Positions 53,095 through 62,139 of a DNA stretch of 64,000 bases are shown piece after piece. The stretch's first letter is position 1. Each line of letters begins with the position of its first letter. The stretch lies in contig CAITYF010000051.1 of NCBI GenBank assembly GCA_903896545.1, positions 43,147-107,146 of the forward strand, read 5' to 3'. Origin of the DNA: an uncultured Myxococcales bacterium. GTDB lineage: Bacteria > Myxococcota_A > UBA9042. A program made the position numbers and the translations under genes. The notes under the pieces are model-generated. The model saw only the letters and a list, made by a program, of their open reading frames with translations. It did no database searches and was not told the origin of the DNA.

Positions 53095-54659
53095 GGCAAG
53101 TACCAACTGGCGGCGACTGCGCAGGATGGCGCAACCGGCGTTTCCCACTGGCTGGCGTTGCCGTGCGCGACACGCATCAGGTGAATATCAAGCGCGCACT
53201 CGACGCCCGTGAGCCAGCGCGGATGTGGAGCGAACTCAAGCCGCACGACCGGTGACGTGCGCCCGACCCATGCGGCGCGGTCGGGGGCGAAACCGTTGGT
53301 CACGAAGCTTTGCCAGAATCGATCCAGACCGACGCGAACGCCGACGCCGAGGTCGGCGTGGAGGCGCGGCCAATCGAACACGTGAAATGCGGCGAGATCC
53401 GCGCCCAGAGCCAGTTGCGAGGAACGAACGTCGGAATTTTGCGCGTCGGCCTGTGCAAACCGCACGCGTGCCTGTAGGCGCGCACCAGTCCAATCGACCG
53501 ACGCACCGACTGCGGCCGCGATTCCGGGCGAGAAGCCGGTCAAGACGGGCGCGCTTCCGCCGAGCTCCGCATTTACGCTCACGGCGCTTTCTTGGCTCAG
53601 GCCGCGTCGGACCGCGCTGCCGTACGGGATGGCACTCAACGCCGTCGACGACACGTCCTTGGTCGCGCCCTCGCCAACCTCGATCCGACCTTCACGCACG
53701 ACGCGGCTGCCAAGCTGGCGAATCACGTAGCTGCCCGGCGGCACCAACAGGTCCGCTCCGCGATCCAACTGAAACTCCGCCACAACCGACTCCGACTGGC
53801 CTTGGTCCAGAAGGACATAGCGTCCGGGCTCGGCGAAACGCAGCATGCCCAGTCCCGCGCCTTGGTCGATCCGGCTCAGGGTCAGATCCTGCCCGCCGTC
53901 CAGCTGAAACTGATACGTCGGGTGTTGCTGTGCGCGCATGCGCGAGGTCGTGAGGAGCGTCTGCCGGTAGGTGTAGGCGTAGGCTTCGCTCAACGTGACG
54001 CGCTTGTCGCCGTCGGTATCCGCTGCACCGCGGAGCGCTGCGATAAAGTGGGTGGTAAAGACGCCGCCGCCAAGTCGGTCGCTTTCCTGTGCATCCTCAT
54101 TCTCTGCCGTGCTTGCGAGAACCGCAGTGCCCTTGCTCTGCACCGCTGGTTCGTCTGTCATGGTGAACGGCGCGGCGTGCGTGCCGCCCTTACTGCGCGT
54201 GAGACCGCCCGAACGACAGCCATCGATGACAAAGATCGCCAGATCGGCACCAACGGTTTGCACTGCGCTTCGCAGCTGCACAAAGGCCAGCTCGGAGGTG
54301 CCAAGATGCAAGCCGCCCGCGGACGAGTGCCCGCTGAAGTAGACAAAGAGCAGTGGCCGGGCCTCCGGGTGGTCTGCCCTCAGGCGCGTGATACGGGCCC
54401 CCACGTCTTGCAGCACGCGGAGCACATGCTTGGCCGGCGCGCCCTGTACAAGACTCAGGTTCTCCTCGGGGACGGAGGCGAGCTGCACCAGCACCTGTCC
54501 GACGCGAACTGCGTCCTGCTCTGCGTAGTGGAGCTGCACCTCATCGGCGGCTCCACGGTTCGCGCCGATGACCACAGCGAAGCGCGATGGATCCGCGAGC
54601 GCAGGCCACGCGAACGCGGTTGCGCAAAAGACGGCGAGGAGGCGCGCGCGCTGTGTCAT
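53091..54659 (-). CDS. Exported caspase-like peptidase fused to a beta-barrel-like domain
   Basis: 522 residues, signal peptide ending PALA. Residues 24-245 are a caspase/metacaspase (C14) domain with catalytic His111 in VYFSGHSS and Cys148 in VIDGCRSG. Residues about 265-345 are beta-rich, PEGA-like (GRYVLLDQGQSESVVAEFQL; VPPGSYVIRQLG). Residues about 350-522 alternate polar and hydrophobic with aromatic ends, like an outer-membrane barrel. GAGG precedes ATG 54659. The start overlaps the anti-sigma stop by 4 bases. Confidence 0.8.
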   Translation of the reverse strand: MTQRARLLAVFCATAFAWPALADPSRFAVVIGANRGAADEVQLHYAEQDAVRVGQVLVQLASVPEENLSLVQGAPAKHVLRVLQDVGARITRLRADHPEARPLLFVYFSGHSSAGGLHLGTSELAFVQLRSAVQTVGADLAIFVIDGCRSGGLTRSKGGTHAAPFTMTDEPAVQSKGTAVLASTAENEDAQESDRLGGGVFTTHFIAALRGAADTDGDKRVTLSEAYAYTYRQTLLTTSRMRAQQHPTYQFQLDGGQDLTLSRIDQGAGLGMLRFAEPGRYVLLDQGQSESVVAEFQLDRGADLLVPPGSYVIRQLGSRVVREGRIEVGEGATKDVSSTALSAIPYGSAVRRGLSQESAVSVNAELGGSAPVLTGFSPGIAAAVGASVDWTGARLQARVRFAQADAQNSDVRSSQLALGADLAAFHVFDWPRLHADLGVGVRVGLDRFWQSFVTNGFAPDRAAWVGRTSPVVRLEFAPHPRWLTGVECALDIHLMRVAHGNASQWETPVAPSCAVAASWYLP

Positions 54660-55609
54660 CTTGCCTCCTCTTCGCTCGGCCGGGCGGGCAACTTGCGGAG
54701 TCGCACTTCGTGCTGTGCACAACCGGAGAGCAGCTGCGGGAGCGCATCGGCCGGCGGCGTCGTGCGCGCCAGCTCACTCAGCTTAGCGGCCACAGTGGCG
54801 AATGAGAAGGCATTCGGGCAGCTGATCGCGACGAGCCGCTCGTTGCCAACCTGCGCGTCCATCTCGACCGCGTCGTCCAGCGGCATGGCTTCTTTCATCC
54901 CGTCCAGCGCCGCGGACTCGCCCGACTCCGTGAACGGGTAGCACAGGTACGCGTTTCCGAGTTCGTCGGCACCGACGATGAGCACCGCCCTGGATTCGCG
55001 CAGCCAGAGACGGAAGCCGACGCGTTCGCCGACGTACACCGTGTCCTGATCCGACACGCGCCGCGCGATCTGGCCGTCGTGGGCGAACACTTCCAGATCG
55101 AGCACAGCGCCCTTCGTGCGACCGTCGTCACGCGCGACCAATTCCTCCGTTGTAACCGGCGACCGCCAAAACGCCAGCGCGAGACTCGCTGCCAGCGCCA
55201 TGCCCATCGCCCATTGGGGCCAAGCTGGCTGCCGACGGCGGGGCGGGAACTGATGGACCTGATTGCGGAGAGGCACCATGAGGGCTGCGTGCCGTTGGGC
55301 ACACGCCGGACACGCCGCGACATGCGCGCGCAGCCCGCCAAGCTCCGGTGCCAAGGGTTCGAGAACGAGCCGTTCGAGTCCGAGATCGCTCGCGTGCCCA
55401 TCGCGACGCAACCCAACGGCAGGCGGCGGTTCGATCTGCAAGGTCCACGCGGCGACAGCATCGAGGCGTTCCTTGCAACCGCCGCAGTCGCGGACGTGCG
55501 CGCGCAACTCAGCAACACCGCCAGCGTCCGCGGCGTCCGCCATCAGGCGATCAATCCCCAGTTCGCTCAGGTGCCCGTCTCGTCGAAACCCGGTGGCATG
55601 CGCGGTCAT
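54656..55609 (-). CDS. Membrane anti-sigma factor with two zinc-finger motifs and a DUF4384-like exported part
   Basis: 317 residues. Two tandem ZAS-type motifs, His38-x3-Cys42-x2-Cys45 and His96-x3-Cys100-x2-Cys103, each preceded by RRDGHxSxLGxxRL, show an internal duplication. A membrane segment lies near 132-150 (MGMALAASLALAF). The outside part (about 175-265, VGERVGFRLWLRESRAVLIVGADELGNAYLCYPF) resembles DUF4384, which often occurs with caspases. It probably holds the sigma factor below. Overlaps both neighbours by 4 bases. Confidence 0.8.
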   Translation of the reverse strand: MTAHATGFRRDGHLSELGIDRLMADAADAGGVAELRAHVRDCGGCKERLDAVAAWTLQIEPPPAVGLRRDGHASDLGLERLVLEPLAPELGGLRAHVAACPACAQRHAALMVPLRNQVHQFPPRRRQPAWPQWAMGMALAASLALAFWRSPVTTEELVARDDGRTKGAVLDLEVFAHDGQIARRVSDQDTVYVGERVGFRLWLRESRAVLIVGADELGNAYLCYPFTESGESAALDGMKEAMPLDDAVEMDAQVGNERLVAISCPNAFSFATVAAKLSELARTTPPADALPQLLSGCAQHEVRLRKLPARPSEEEAR

Positions 55610-56106
55610 CGCGTCACCTCCTTGGGTCCGTTGGCGTGCCCCTCAATCGCTTTCAGACGATTGCGGACCGTCGACGGCGAGCAGCCCATGATGTGGGCAA
55701 TGTCCTCCACCGTCATGCCGTCCAGATGGAAGTAAACCCCCACTTGCGCGAGTTCTTCGTCCAGCGTCTTCCACAGTTGGTTCAGAAGCGCCAGACCGGC
55801 TGGGTCGATGTTGGATCCGGCGGTTCCCGGCACGGCGTCGGCGTGGTCCACCAACAACCGCTTGCGTCGCGTGTCATCGCGCAGGCGATTCAAGCAGAGT
55901 CGCGTGGTGATGGCGTACAACCAAGTCGACGGCGAGGAGGCGCCGCGGAAGCCGTCGATGTGTTCAATGACGCGCACAAAGACTTCGTGCGCGATGTCCT
56001 GGGCGTCGTCGGGGCCAAAAAAGCAGCGCGCGCGCCGCATGACCATGGGGTAATACCGGCCATACAGTTCGTCTACCACGCGACCTGACTCGGCTCTGAA
56101 CGTCAA
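55606..56106 (-). CDS. ECF-type RNA polymerase sigma factor
   Basis: 166-residue sigma-70 family ECF factor: region 2 (DELYGRYYPMVMRRARCFFGPDDAQDIAHEVF, residues about 12-45, and STWLYAITTRLCLNRLRD), region 4 (GMTVEDIAHIMGCSPSTVRNRLKAI, helix-turn-helix near 135-158). TTG 56106 is the predicted start, with AAAGG and AGAAGG upstream; no ATG is nearby. It heads the operon and likely controls it. I could not pick out its target promoter. Confidence 0.82.
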   Translation of the reverse strand: MTFRAESGRVVDELYGRYYPMVMRRARCFFGPDDAQDIAHEVFVRVIEHIDGFRGASSPSTWLYAITTRLCLNRLRDDTRRKRLLVDHADAVPGTAGSNIDPAGLALLNQLWKTLDEELAQVGVYFHLDGMTVEDIAHIMGCSPSTVRNRLKAIEGHANGPKEVTR

Positions 56107-56125
56107 CCTTCTGCCTTTCGCCGCT

Positions 56126-57691
56126 TCAATGCGGCGCGATCGTGTAACTGTTGTCTACGCTACCATTTTGCTTTCCACTCGCAGCGTCCGCTGGGAGCCA
56201 CGTGCGCACGTACTCGACTTTGGCCTGATCCGGCGCAACGGTGATGCGCATGTGACCTGAGCTGCTCAAAATCGTGCCCGCGACGTAGCCGCCCTCGGTC
56301 GCCAACTGCGCGCCATTCGCTGTGTTGGTCGCGCTCGGCTGCGGCACTTCCTGATAGACGACGCCGTCCAACTCCTGTCGCACAAACACGTGGTCGTGCC
56401 CGTGGAAGAACGCGCTGACGTGGGTGTCGACAAAAAGTTGGTGAATCGGCTTGCCCCAACCGGGGCGGTTCTTGTCGAACGTGTACGTGCCGTCCGCTTC
56501 CTTGCCGCCCCACTCAAAGAATGGAGCCATCTCAATGCCGCCTCGGCTGGCGGAGTCTGTGCCGCCGACGATGTGGTGCGCGAACACGAACTTGTACTTT
56601 GCGTTGCTCGCCTCCAGCGTCGCCCGCAACCAGTCGTATTGCGCTTTGCCCAAGGTCCATGTCCAGCGGTTGCCTTGCTTCACCTGACTTTTTGTAAACC
56701 AGAACGGATCCAGCGCGACGAAGAGGGCATCGCCCCACTGCCACGCATACGGATGCTGCCGCTGACCGACGATCGGCTCCGCGCCCTGCGGCGTCGTGTA
56801 CGTCGGGTTCGCCTGCGGGTTCGGGAAGTAGCGCTTACGTGCCAGCGTTGTCCACACCGCGAGGTTGTTCGGCGTGCCGTCGTTCAGGTACCCGATTTCC
56901 CCTTCGTGGTTCCCGTTGACCAGGAAGAGCGGCGTCGAGTGGGCAATGAGACCAAAATGCTGCCGTTCGTAGAGGTAGCGCGTGATGACGGTCTGCAGGT
57001 CCGGAGCCGGCTTGACCTCTGCTTGAAGCGGGGCCGAATGCTTCTCGCACATGAAGGTGTCGCCGAGATCGATGTGGAAGTCGGGCTGCGCGGCAAGCGC
57101 GTTCTGCAGCGTTTGGTGGTAGATGGCGACGCTCGACTTGTCGTCCATGTGGCTGTCCGCCTGGACCGTGAACACGAAGGTTTCACCGGGCGGGCGGGCC
57201 GTGTGAAAACTGTGCGGCGCGAGCGCGGCAAACGCGGCTTCGCCTGGCGCGCGAAAACGAACCCGGTAGAAGTAGCGGGTGTTGCCGGTGAGACCGTTGA
57301 CATCAAACACCAGCGGCTCGCCTGCCGGACTGGATTGGGGCGCTGTCTGCACCGCGTACACGTCAGGCGCCGTGCCAAGCTCCACGTACGCTTCGGCGTC
57401 GTTAGCGGGAACGAGATTGAGCGTCACGCCCTCCGCACTTGGCCGACCGAGCAACTCAGTCGCAAGCCAGGTCACGGACGAACTGCTCGCCACTTCTGCG
57501 GCCACATCGGCGACGACATCTTCTGGAGCACCGTCCGCCATTGCGCCGTCCGGCGCGTCAGGAACCTCGGCTACCTCAAGCGTTGCGGCGTCTGCGGTCT
57601 GTGCGTCGGTGTCCGCTGGAGCTTGGCGGCAGCTCATCACAAGCACGCTGAGACTCGCGCATCTCGCGAGGAATCGGCCCGTGGCGATCAT
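56126..57691 (-). CDS. Metallophosphoesterase lipoprotein (purple-acid-phosphatase-like)
   Basis: 521 residues. Lipobox VMSC (residues 18-21), then an Ala/Asp/Glu tether. Residues about 75-175 look like an Ig/fibronectin-III-like purple acid phosphatase N domain (GLTGNTRYFYRVRF). The calcineurin-type metal motifs follow: QADSHMDD, LGDTFM, LVNGNHEGE, FAHHIVGG, HGHDHVF. Hydrolysis of a phosphate ester outside the cell is expected. Starts 71 bases after the cytochrome gene and ends 20 before the sigma factor. Confidence 0.82.
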   Translation of the reverse strand: MIATGRFLARCASLSVLVMSCRQAPADTDAQTADAATLEVAEVPDAPDGAMADGAPEDVVADVAAEVASSSSVTWLATELLGRPSAEGVTLNLVPANDAEAYVELGTAPDVYAVQTAPQSSPAGEPLVFDVNGLTGNTRYFYRVRFRAPGEAAFAALAPHSFHTARPPGETFVFTVQADSHMDDKSSVAIYHQTLQNALAAQPDFHIDLGDTFMCEKHSAPLQAEVKPAPDLQTVITRYLYERQHFGLIAHSTPLFLVNGNHEGEIGYLNDGTPNNLAVWTTLARKRYFPNPQANPTYTTPQGAEPIVGQRQHPYAWQWGDALFVALDPFWFTKSQVKQGNRWTWTLGKAQYDWLRATLEASNAKYKFVFAHHIVGGTDSASRGGIEMAPFFEWGGKEADGTYTFDKNRPGWGKPIHQLFVDTHVSAFFHGHDHVFVRQELDGVVYQEVPQPSATNTANGAQLATEGGYVAGTILSSSGHMRITVAPDQAKVEYVRTWLPADAASGKQNGSVDNSYTIAPH

Positions 57692-57761
57692 GCTTGCTCC
57701 CCTGGCGCGAAAGGCCGCCACTCTTTGACACCCGACGCGCGCGTTTCCGCAGAACGGGATC

Positions 57762-59525
57762 TCATTTTTGCCGGATCGCGTGCAAGAGCGCGCGCGCCTC
57801 GGCACTCACCTGCGGGTCATTCGGCGCCAGACGCACCGCGTGCTGCACGTGGAGGACCACCGCGGGACGGTCGCCGTCGAGAAGCGCCCATTCCGCGCGC
57901 CGCAGAGCGCCCAGCGCCGAGTCCGCGTTTTGATCGAGCCATGCGGTCACTTCGCGGCGAAGTTCGGGTGAGGCCAGGTTGCGGTCATGGGCGATTTCGT
58001 CCCGCAGCGCAAATCCGGACAACACGCGCACGAGGCGCGACGGGTCCTGCAGGCTTGTGCGCAGAAACTCCTGCCGCCGCGGGTGTTCCGCCAGCGCCCG
58101 CACGGCCGCCGCACGAACCAGTGGCGCCTCGGTACGCAGCTGAACGCGCAGTCTGTCGGTCACGCGCGGCTCCGTTGCCCACGCCCCCAAGAGACCGGTC
58201 AGCGCCGCTTGCCACCCGACAACGTCCTCGCTTTCCAGGAGCGCCAACAGTTCGTCGCGCGCCGTCGACGCGGTCGCGACAGCTCGTGCGCGGCGGCGCT
58301 GCCGCGTCTCTAGCCGGTCGCCATACCACTTGGCAGCCGCGGTCTGGGCCCACGACGCGTCGCGATCCGTGTGGCACCGGTTGCAGGCGTTGGGGATACC
58401 CACTTCGATAGTCAGTAGTGGGTCGGGCGTCGTGAAGCCGTGGTCGCGGCGTGGGTCGCGCTGCATGAACTGCGTGACGGGCATGTGGCAACTCTCGCAC
58501 TGGTTGCCCGCGCTCTCCGGCGCGTGGTGCGAATGGGCGGGCGGGTCTGGAATCAGGCGCGCGCCGCGGACGCCGGTTGCGTGACAGGTCAGACACAGTT
58601 GGTTCCTGACCAAAGGTGCTCGGAGTTGAAGAGAGTGCGGCTCGTGACAGTCGATGCATTGCACGCCGCCATGACCTCCCATGCGGGAGAGCAGGAACGA
58701 GCCGGCCTCAAACACCTCGTCCCGCACTTGACCGTCGGCAAAGTAAATGTCCGGCCGGTCCGGCAGTTCGGGCAAAAAGTGGTCGTCGATGCGGTCGCCC
58801 GGTTGAAACGCCTCGGCCGTCAGTTCCTCGCGCCGCATGTGGCACGCCGCGCAAGTGTGCAGCGTTTGCGCGGGAGGCGGCTCAGCAACCGTGCGGGCAC
58901 GTTTCGCGGGCGGCATCCCCGTCGCGCGTTCGACGTGGTTCTGCATGTCGCGGTGGCAAGCGTTGCAGCCCACGCCGTGTCGGTCCCAAGTCGTCTGATA
59001 CGTGTCTTTTTGCGCGTCGTACCGCTTGTGTAGCGCTGTCATGTGGCAGTAGGCGCACTGGCTGTTCCAGTTCAACGATGCCGCCTGCGACGCGTCCGCG
59101 CCAAACACGTTGAACCAGCTTTGGGTCGCCAGATGAAACGCGAGCGGCATCACTTCCCAGCGGCCGCCGTCCTGTGCGAACGCGTACTGCACCAGTGGCT
59201 CACGACCAATCGCCAGCTGCAGGTGACGGCGCTTGTCATCGGCTTGAAGGACGCCCAAGTAGCTGGCTTCGAGGCCTATGGTCAGCGTCGGTGGTGCGGC
59301 CAGGAACGCGGTCGCGTCGCGGTCGGCCCGAACTTCGCGGTTCGCTTCGGCGTGGTTGGTCGCTTCCCAGTCGGCGTACTGCTTGGCATGACACCTGCGA
59401 CACGTCGCCGGGTCCCGCCAGTCGCCCGGTGGCTGCGCGCTGGGCTGGAGGTGCCACATCGCGAGACCTACCAGCGCGAGTGCCAGCAGACCCGCAACAA
59501 GTAGGCCCTGCATCGTCCGAGTCAT
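57762..59525 (-). CDS. Octaheme c-type cytochrome with C-terminal HEAT-like helices
   Basis: 587 residues with an N-terminal membrane anchor (GLLVAGLLALALVGLAMW) and eight CxxCH heme sites: CRRCH, CAYCH, CNACH, CAACH, CIDCH, CLTCH, CESCH, CNRCH, spread over residues about 43-400. Residues 430-587 are helical repeats of HEAT type (ADRLRVQLRTEAPLVRAAAVRALAEHP). Periplasmic electron transfer is expected; a specific reductase role (nitrogen or sulfur compounds, metals) is not shown. ATG 59525 or 59513. Confidence 0.88.
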   Translation of the reverse strand: MTRTMQGLLVAGLLALALVGLAMWHLQPSAQPPGDWRDPATCRRCHAKQYADWEATNHAEANREVRADRDATAFLAAPPTLTIGLEASYLGVLQADDKRRHLQLAIGREPLVQYAFAQDGGRWEVMPLAFHLATQSWFNVFGADASQAASLNWNSQCAYCHMTALHKRYDAQKDTYQTTWDRHGVGCNACHRDMQNHVERATGMPPAKRARTVAEPPPAQTLHTCAACHMRREELTAEAFQPGDRIDDHFLPELPDRPDIYFADGQVRDEVFEAGSFLLSRMGGHGGVQCIDCHEPHSLQLRAPLVRNQLCLTCHATGVRGARLIPDPPAHSHHAPESAGNQCESCHMPVTQFMQRDPRRDHGFTTPDPLLTIEVGIPNACNRCHTDRDASWAQTAAAKWYGDRLETRQRRRARAVATASTARDELLALLESEDVVGWQAALTGLLGAWATEPRVTDRLRVQLRTEAPLVRAAAVRALAEHPRRQEFLRTSLQDPSRLVRVLSGFALRDEIAHDRNLASPELRREVTAWLDQNADSALGALRRAEWALLDGDRPAVVLHVQHAVRLAPNDPQVSAEARALLHAIRQK

Positions 59526-59590
59526 CGTGCCTTTCCACCTCGGCGTGGGACGCCACTCCGGTTGGACACTTCAGCGGCGCGAATCTGCAC

Positions 59591-61207
59591 CTACTTCAAC
59601 CCAACACCCGGCCACAAAAACCGCAGCATCGCCCCGAACCGCTGCTTCCACGCCGCCTCGTTGTGCTGATGCCCGTGGCCCACGCAGTCAAACAGGTTCT
59701 TCTCCGGCTGCACGTACGCTTTCCAACCCTGCGCGGGCGTCGCCGTCCAGGCGAGCGACGGCACCTTGGCCACTGTCGTGGTCTTGGGCAAGTTCGTCGG
59801 TGGCTGCCATTCCGTGCGTGTGTCCCAGCCCGCTGTGATGAGCGCGTTGCGCGTCCAGTCGCTGTACTCCCACGCGTCGCCGTCGTAGCTGGCCACGCCG
59901 TCAAAGCCGGTGTCGCCACTGTCCAAGTAGATCCGCAGGCTACCGAGAGGCGGCGCGTCGGTCTTGCTGGCGATGAGCGTGCGCATGGCGGGACCGGCGC
60001 TGCTTTTGCCGCCGTTCCAGACCGCGCCGGATTCGCCGATCCAGTACGCGCCGGAGAACGACGCGACAAGACCGAAGGTCTGCCAGTGCGTCCAGCCGAT
60101 CCACATCGACGAAATACCGCCCAGAGACGAGCCGCCCATGGCGGTGTGCAAGCGGTCGGGTAGCGTTCGCAGTGTCTTGTCGATGAGCGGCTTGAGCGTG
60201 TTGACGAGGAAATCCGTGTACTGCGGCAACTTCGGGTCGTAGAGGGTGCCGTTGATGTTGAGCGGCGCGTAGACGTACTCGTGGTTGCGATCCGCCGTGT
60301 CGATGCCCACGATAATGACAGGCTGCACTTCACCTGACGCCATCAGCGCGTCGGCGGTCTGCTCCACGTCCCACGAGCCAAACGGCGCTTTCGGGTTCGT
60401 GAACACGTTGAAGCCGTCCTGCATGTAGAGCACCGGCAAGTGCAGCGTTTCGTCCTGGTAGTAGGCGGCGGGCACGTACACGTAGACGTCGCGCGTGTTG
60501 GCCAATTGCGGGCTTTCGACGTTGGCAAAACGCCGCAGGCGGCTGTGGTTCTTGCCGTAGATGGCCGAATTGGGCCCGTACGTATTCCAGGCAAAATGCG
60601 GATTGCTCGGATCCAGCGACCACTGGCCGTCCAGCTTCACCTTGTACTCCACCTTGGCGACGACCTGCAGCGGAATCACCGCCCACCACACGTCCATCTT
60701 GGGCGCATGCGCAAGCGCCGTGTCCGTCGTCCATTGCGCCCAGTCGCCCGTCACGGCCACCGCCTGCACGCCCGGCGCAACGACGAGGAACAGGCACTGC
60801 GTCGCATCGCACACGGGCATGTCGTAGAGCGCAGTCAGCGGCGCGGCCAGCAGCGGGTCGTCGGCTTGCAGCGCGGCTTGGAGCGTCGCGAGGGTCAGAA
60901 CAGGTGGCGAAACGTCTGGAAGAACGTCCGTTTGGTCCAGAAGAACATCCGTTTGCGTCACAAGAATGTCCTCGACGTCTGAAAGAACGTCCGTTTTGTC
61001 TAGAAAAGCGTCCGTTTGCGCAGAATCGGCGAAAAAAACATCCGTTTGGTCCAGAAGAACGTCCGTTTGCGCAGAATCGGCGAAAAAAACATCCGTTTGG
61101 TCCAGAAGAACGTCCGTTGGCGCGACTGCGGCATCGGACGACTGCACGGGCGCACCGCACGCGGCCAGCAGCGCACACGCCCAACCCGCAAGCCACTTTC
61201 CGCGCAT
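59591..61207 (-). CDS. Esterase (enterochelin-esterase-like, alpha/beta hydrolase) lipoprotein
   Basis: 538 residues, lipobox LAAC. The tether (20-100) is a drifting TDVLLDQTDVFFADSAQ repeat. Residues about 130-225 form a starch-binding/early-set-like beta domain (AVAVTGDWAQWTTDT). The Esterase_D-like domain has the nucleophile elbow GGSSLGGISS (Ser in MGGSSLGG), acid near YLDSGDTGF and a final His in GHGHQHNEAAW. Its last codons match the 30-bp remnant at 43969. Probably cleaves esters outside the cell. Confidence 0.82.
   Translation of the reverse strand: MRGKWLAGWACALLAACGAPVQSSDAAVAPTDVLLDQTDVFFADSAQTDVLLDQTDVFFADSAQTDAFLDKTDVLSDVEDILVTQTDVLLDQTDVLPDVSPPVLTLATLQAALQADDPLLAAPLTALYDMPVCDATQCLFLVVAPGVQAVAVTGDWAQWTTDTALAHAPKMDVWWAVIPLQVVAKVEYKVKLDGQWSLDPSNPHFAWNTYGPNSAIYGKNHSRLRRFANVESPQLANTRDVYVYVPAAYYQDETLHLPVLYMQDGFNVFTNPKAPFGSWDVEQTADALMASGEVQPVIIVGIDTADRNHEYVYAPLNINGTLYDPKLPQYTDFLVNTLKPLIDKTLRTLPDRLHTAMGGSSLGGISSMWIGWTHWQTFGLVASFSGAYWIGESGAVWNGGKSSAGPAMRTLIASKTDAPPLGSLRIYLDSGDTGFDGVASYDGDAWEYSDWTRNALITAGWDTRTEWQPPTNLPKTTTVAKVPSLAWTATPAQGWKAYVQPEKNLFDCVGHGHQHNEAAWKQRFGAMLRFLWPGVGLK
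61022..61123 (-). repeat. 51-bp in-frame tandem repeat in the esterase tether
   Basis: The 51-base unit starting CAGAATCGGCGAAAAAAACA occurs twice head to tail and differs by one base at the end of the second copy. It encodes TDVLLDQTDVFFADSAQ. Flanking sequence from 60903 contains more diverged CGTCCGTTTGG.CCAGAAGAA units, so the tether grows by slippage or unequal exchange. Confidence 0.75.
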
Positions 61208-61230
61208 CACCGAACCTCGCACAGGTGGCG

Positions 61231-62124
61231 TCATCCCGGCAACAGCGGCCGACAACGCGTCAGGAGCTCCGGCGGCAGGCGTTCACTCAGCGCGACGCGC
61301 GCCGCGGCGGGCGTGTAGATTTGGCTGATGTGATAAGGCACAAAGACGTTCGGGCGGATGCTGTCGGCACGCTGGATAATGTCGTCCAGATGCGTGTGCC
61401 CGCCGATGCGCGCGTCGGCGACGGTGCGGCGGGCGTCCAGAAAGGTCGTCTCCATCGCCACGACTTCCGCGGTGAGCAACTCCGGCACGCGGTCCAGAAC
61501 CGTCGGCAGCGTGTCGCCGGAAATCGCCAGAAGCACGCGCTCGGTCACTTCGCTAATCGTCACGCCTTCTTCCGCTAGCGTTTTCAGCGTCCGCGGTGTA
61601 GCGCTCGCGAACTCGGCCTTGCGCCGCCTTGGGCGCTCGAGCACGGCGTAGCCCAGAGCCGGCACCACGTGGTCCGCAGGCAACGCGCGCAGCCAGCGAC
61701 CACCGCCCAGCGGCGCTTCATCGCCGGGCTGCATCCCGACCAGCGTCCAGTCAAATGCGCGGCGGTGCAGGCGTCCCCACGCATCCACAATCACGCGCAA
61801 CTCATCGCAGCACTGCGCGGGCGCGTAGACGGTCGGCGCCTCCAGCGCGTACAGCTGCCGCATCGCCAGATACTGCGCCAGCCCGCCGGCGTGGTCCATG
61901 TGCGCGTGGGTCAGCGCGAGGTGCTTGCAGCGCGACAGCAGCTCCGGGCAGCGCCCCACGTCCAGCGCGAGGCTCCACTCCGGCACGCGCATCCACGTTT
62001 CCACGCCCGCGACGCTTTGCCCTTCCAAATGGACGCCCAGCCGCTCCAGATAGATCTGCGCCATGCCGGACGGCGCGAGCTCCGGGCGGTGTCCCAACGT
62101 GGTTGCGCTATTTGGACGCGCCAT
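61231..62124 (-). CDS. Metallo-beta-lactamase-fold hydrolase, RNase Z-like
   Basis: 297 residues. Metal motif THAHMDHAGG (residues about 72-81) and the downstream His/Asp positions (ADHVVPALG; SGDTLP; GHTHLDDI) fit the tRNase Z/phosphodiesterase branch. GGAGGTGTG precedes ATG 62124 (GTG 62127 is possible). True RNase Z is usually about 305 residues with an exosite arm, not visible here, so tRNA processing is uncertain. It sits between eutL and the esterase gene. Confidence 0.78.
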   Translation of the reverse strand: MARPNSATTLGHRPELAPSGMAQIYLERLGVHLEGQSVAGVETWMRVPEWSLALDVGRCPELLSRCKHLALTHAHMDHAGGLAQYLAMRQLYALEAPTVYAPAQCCDELRVIVDAWGRLHRRAFDWTLVGMQPGDEAPLGGGRWLRALPADHVVPALGYAVLERPRRRKAEFASATPRTLKTLAEEGVTISEVTERVLLAISGDTLPTVLDRVPELLTAEVVAMETTFLDARRTVADARIGGHTHLDDIIQRADSIRPNVFVPYHISQIYTPAAARVALSERLPPELLTRCRPLLPG

Positions 62125-62139
62125 CACACCTCCAGAAAC

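Noticed and set aside
56390..58411. 673-codon open frame on the plus strand
   Set aside because: Antisense to the metallophosphoesterase and cytochrome genes, whose metal and heme motifs are unmistakable.
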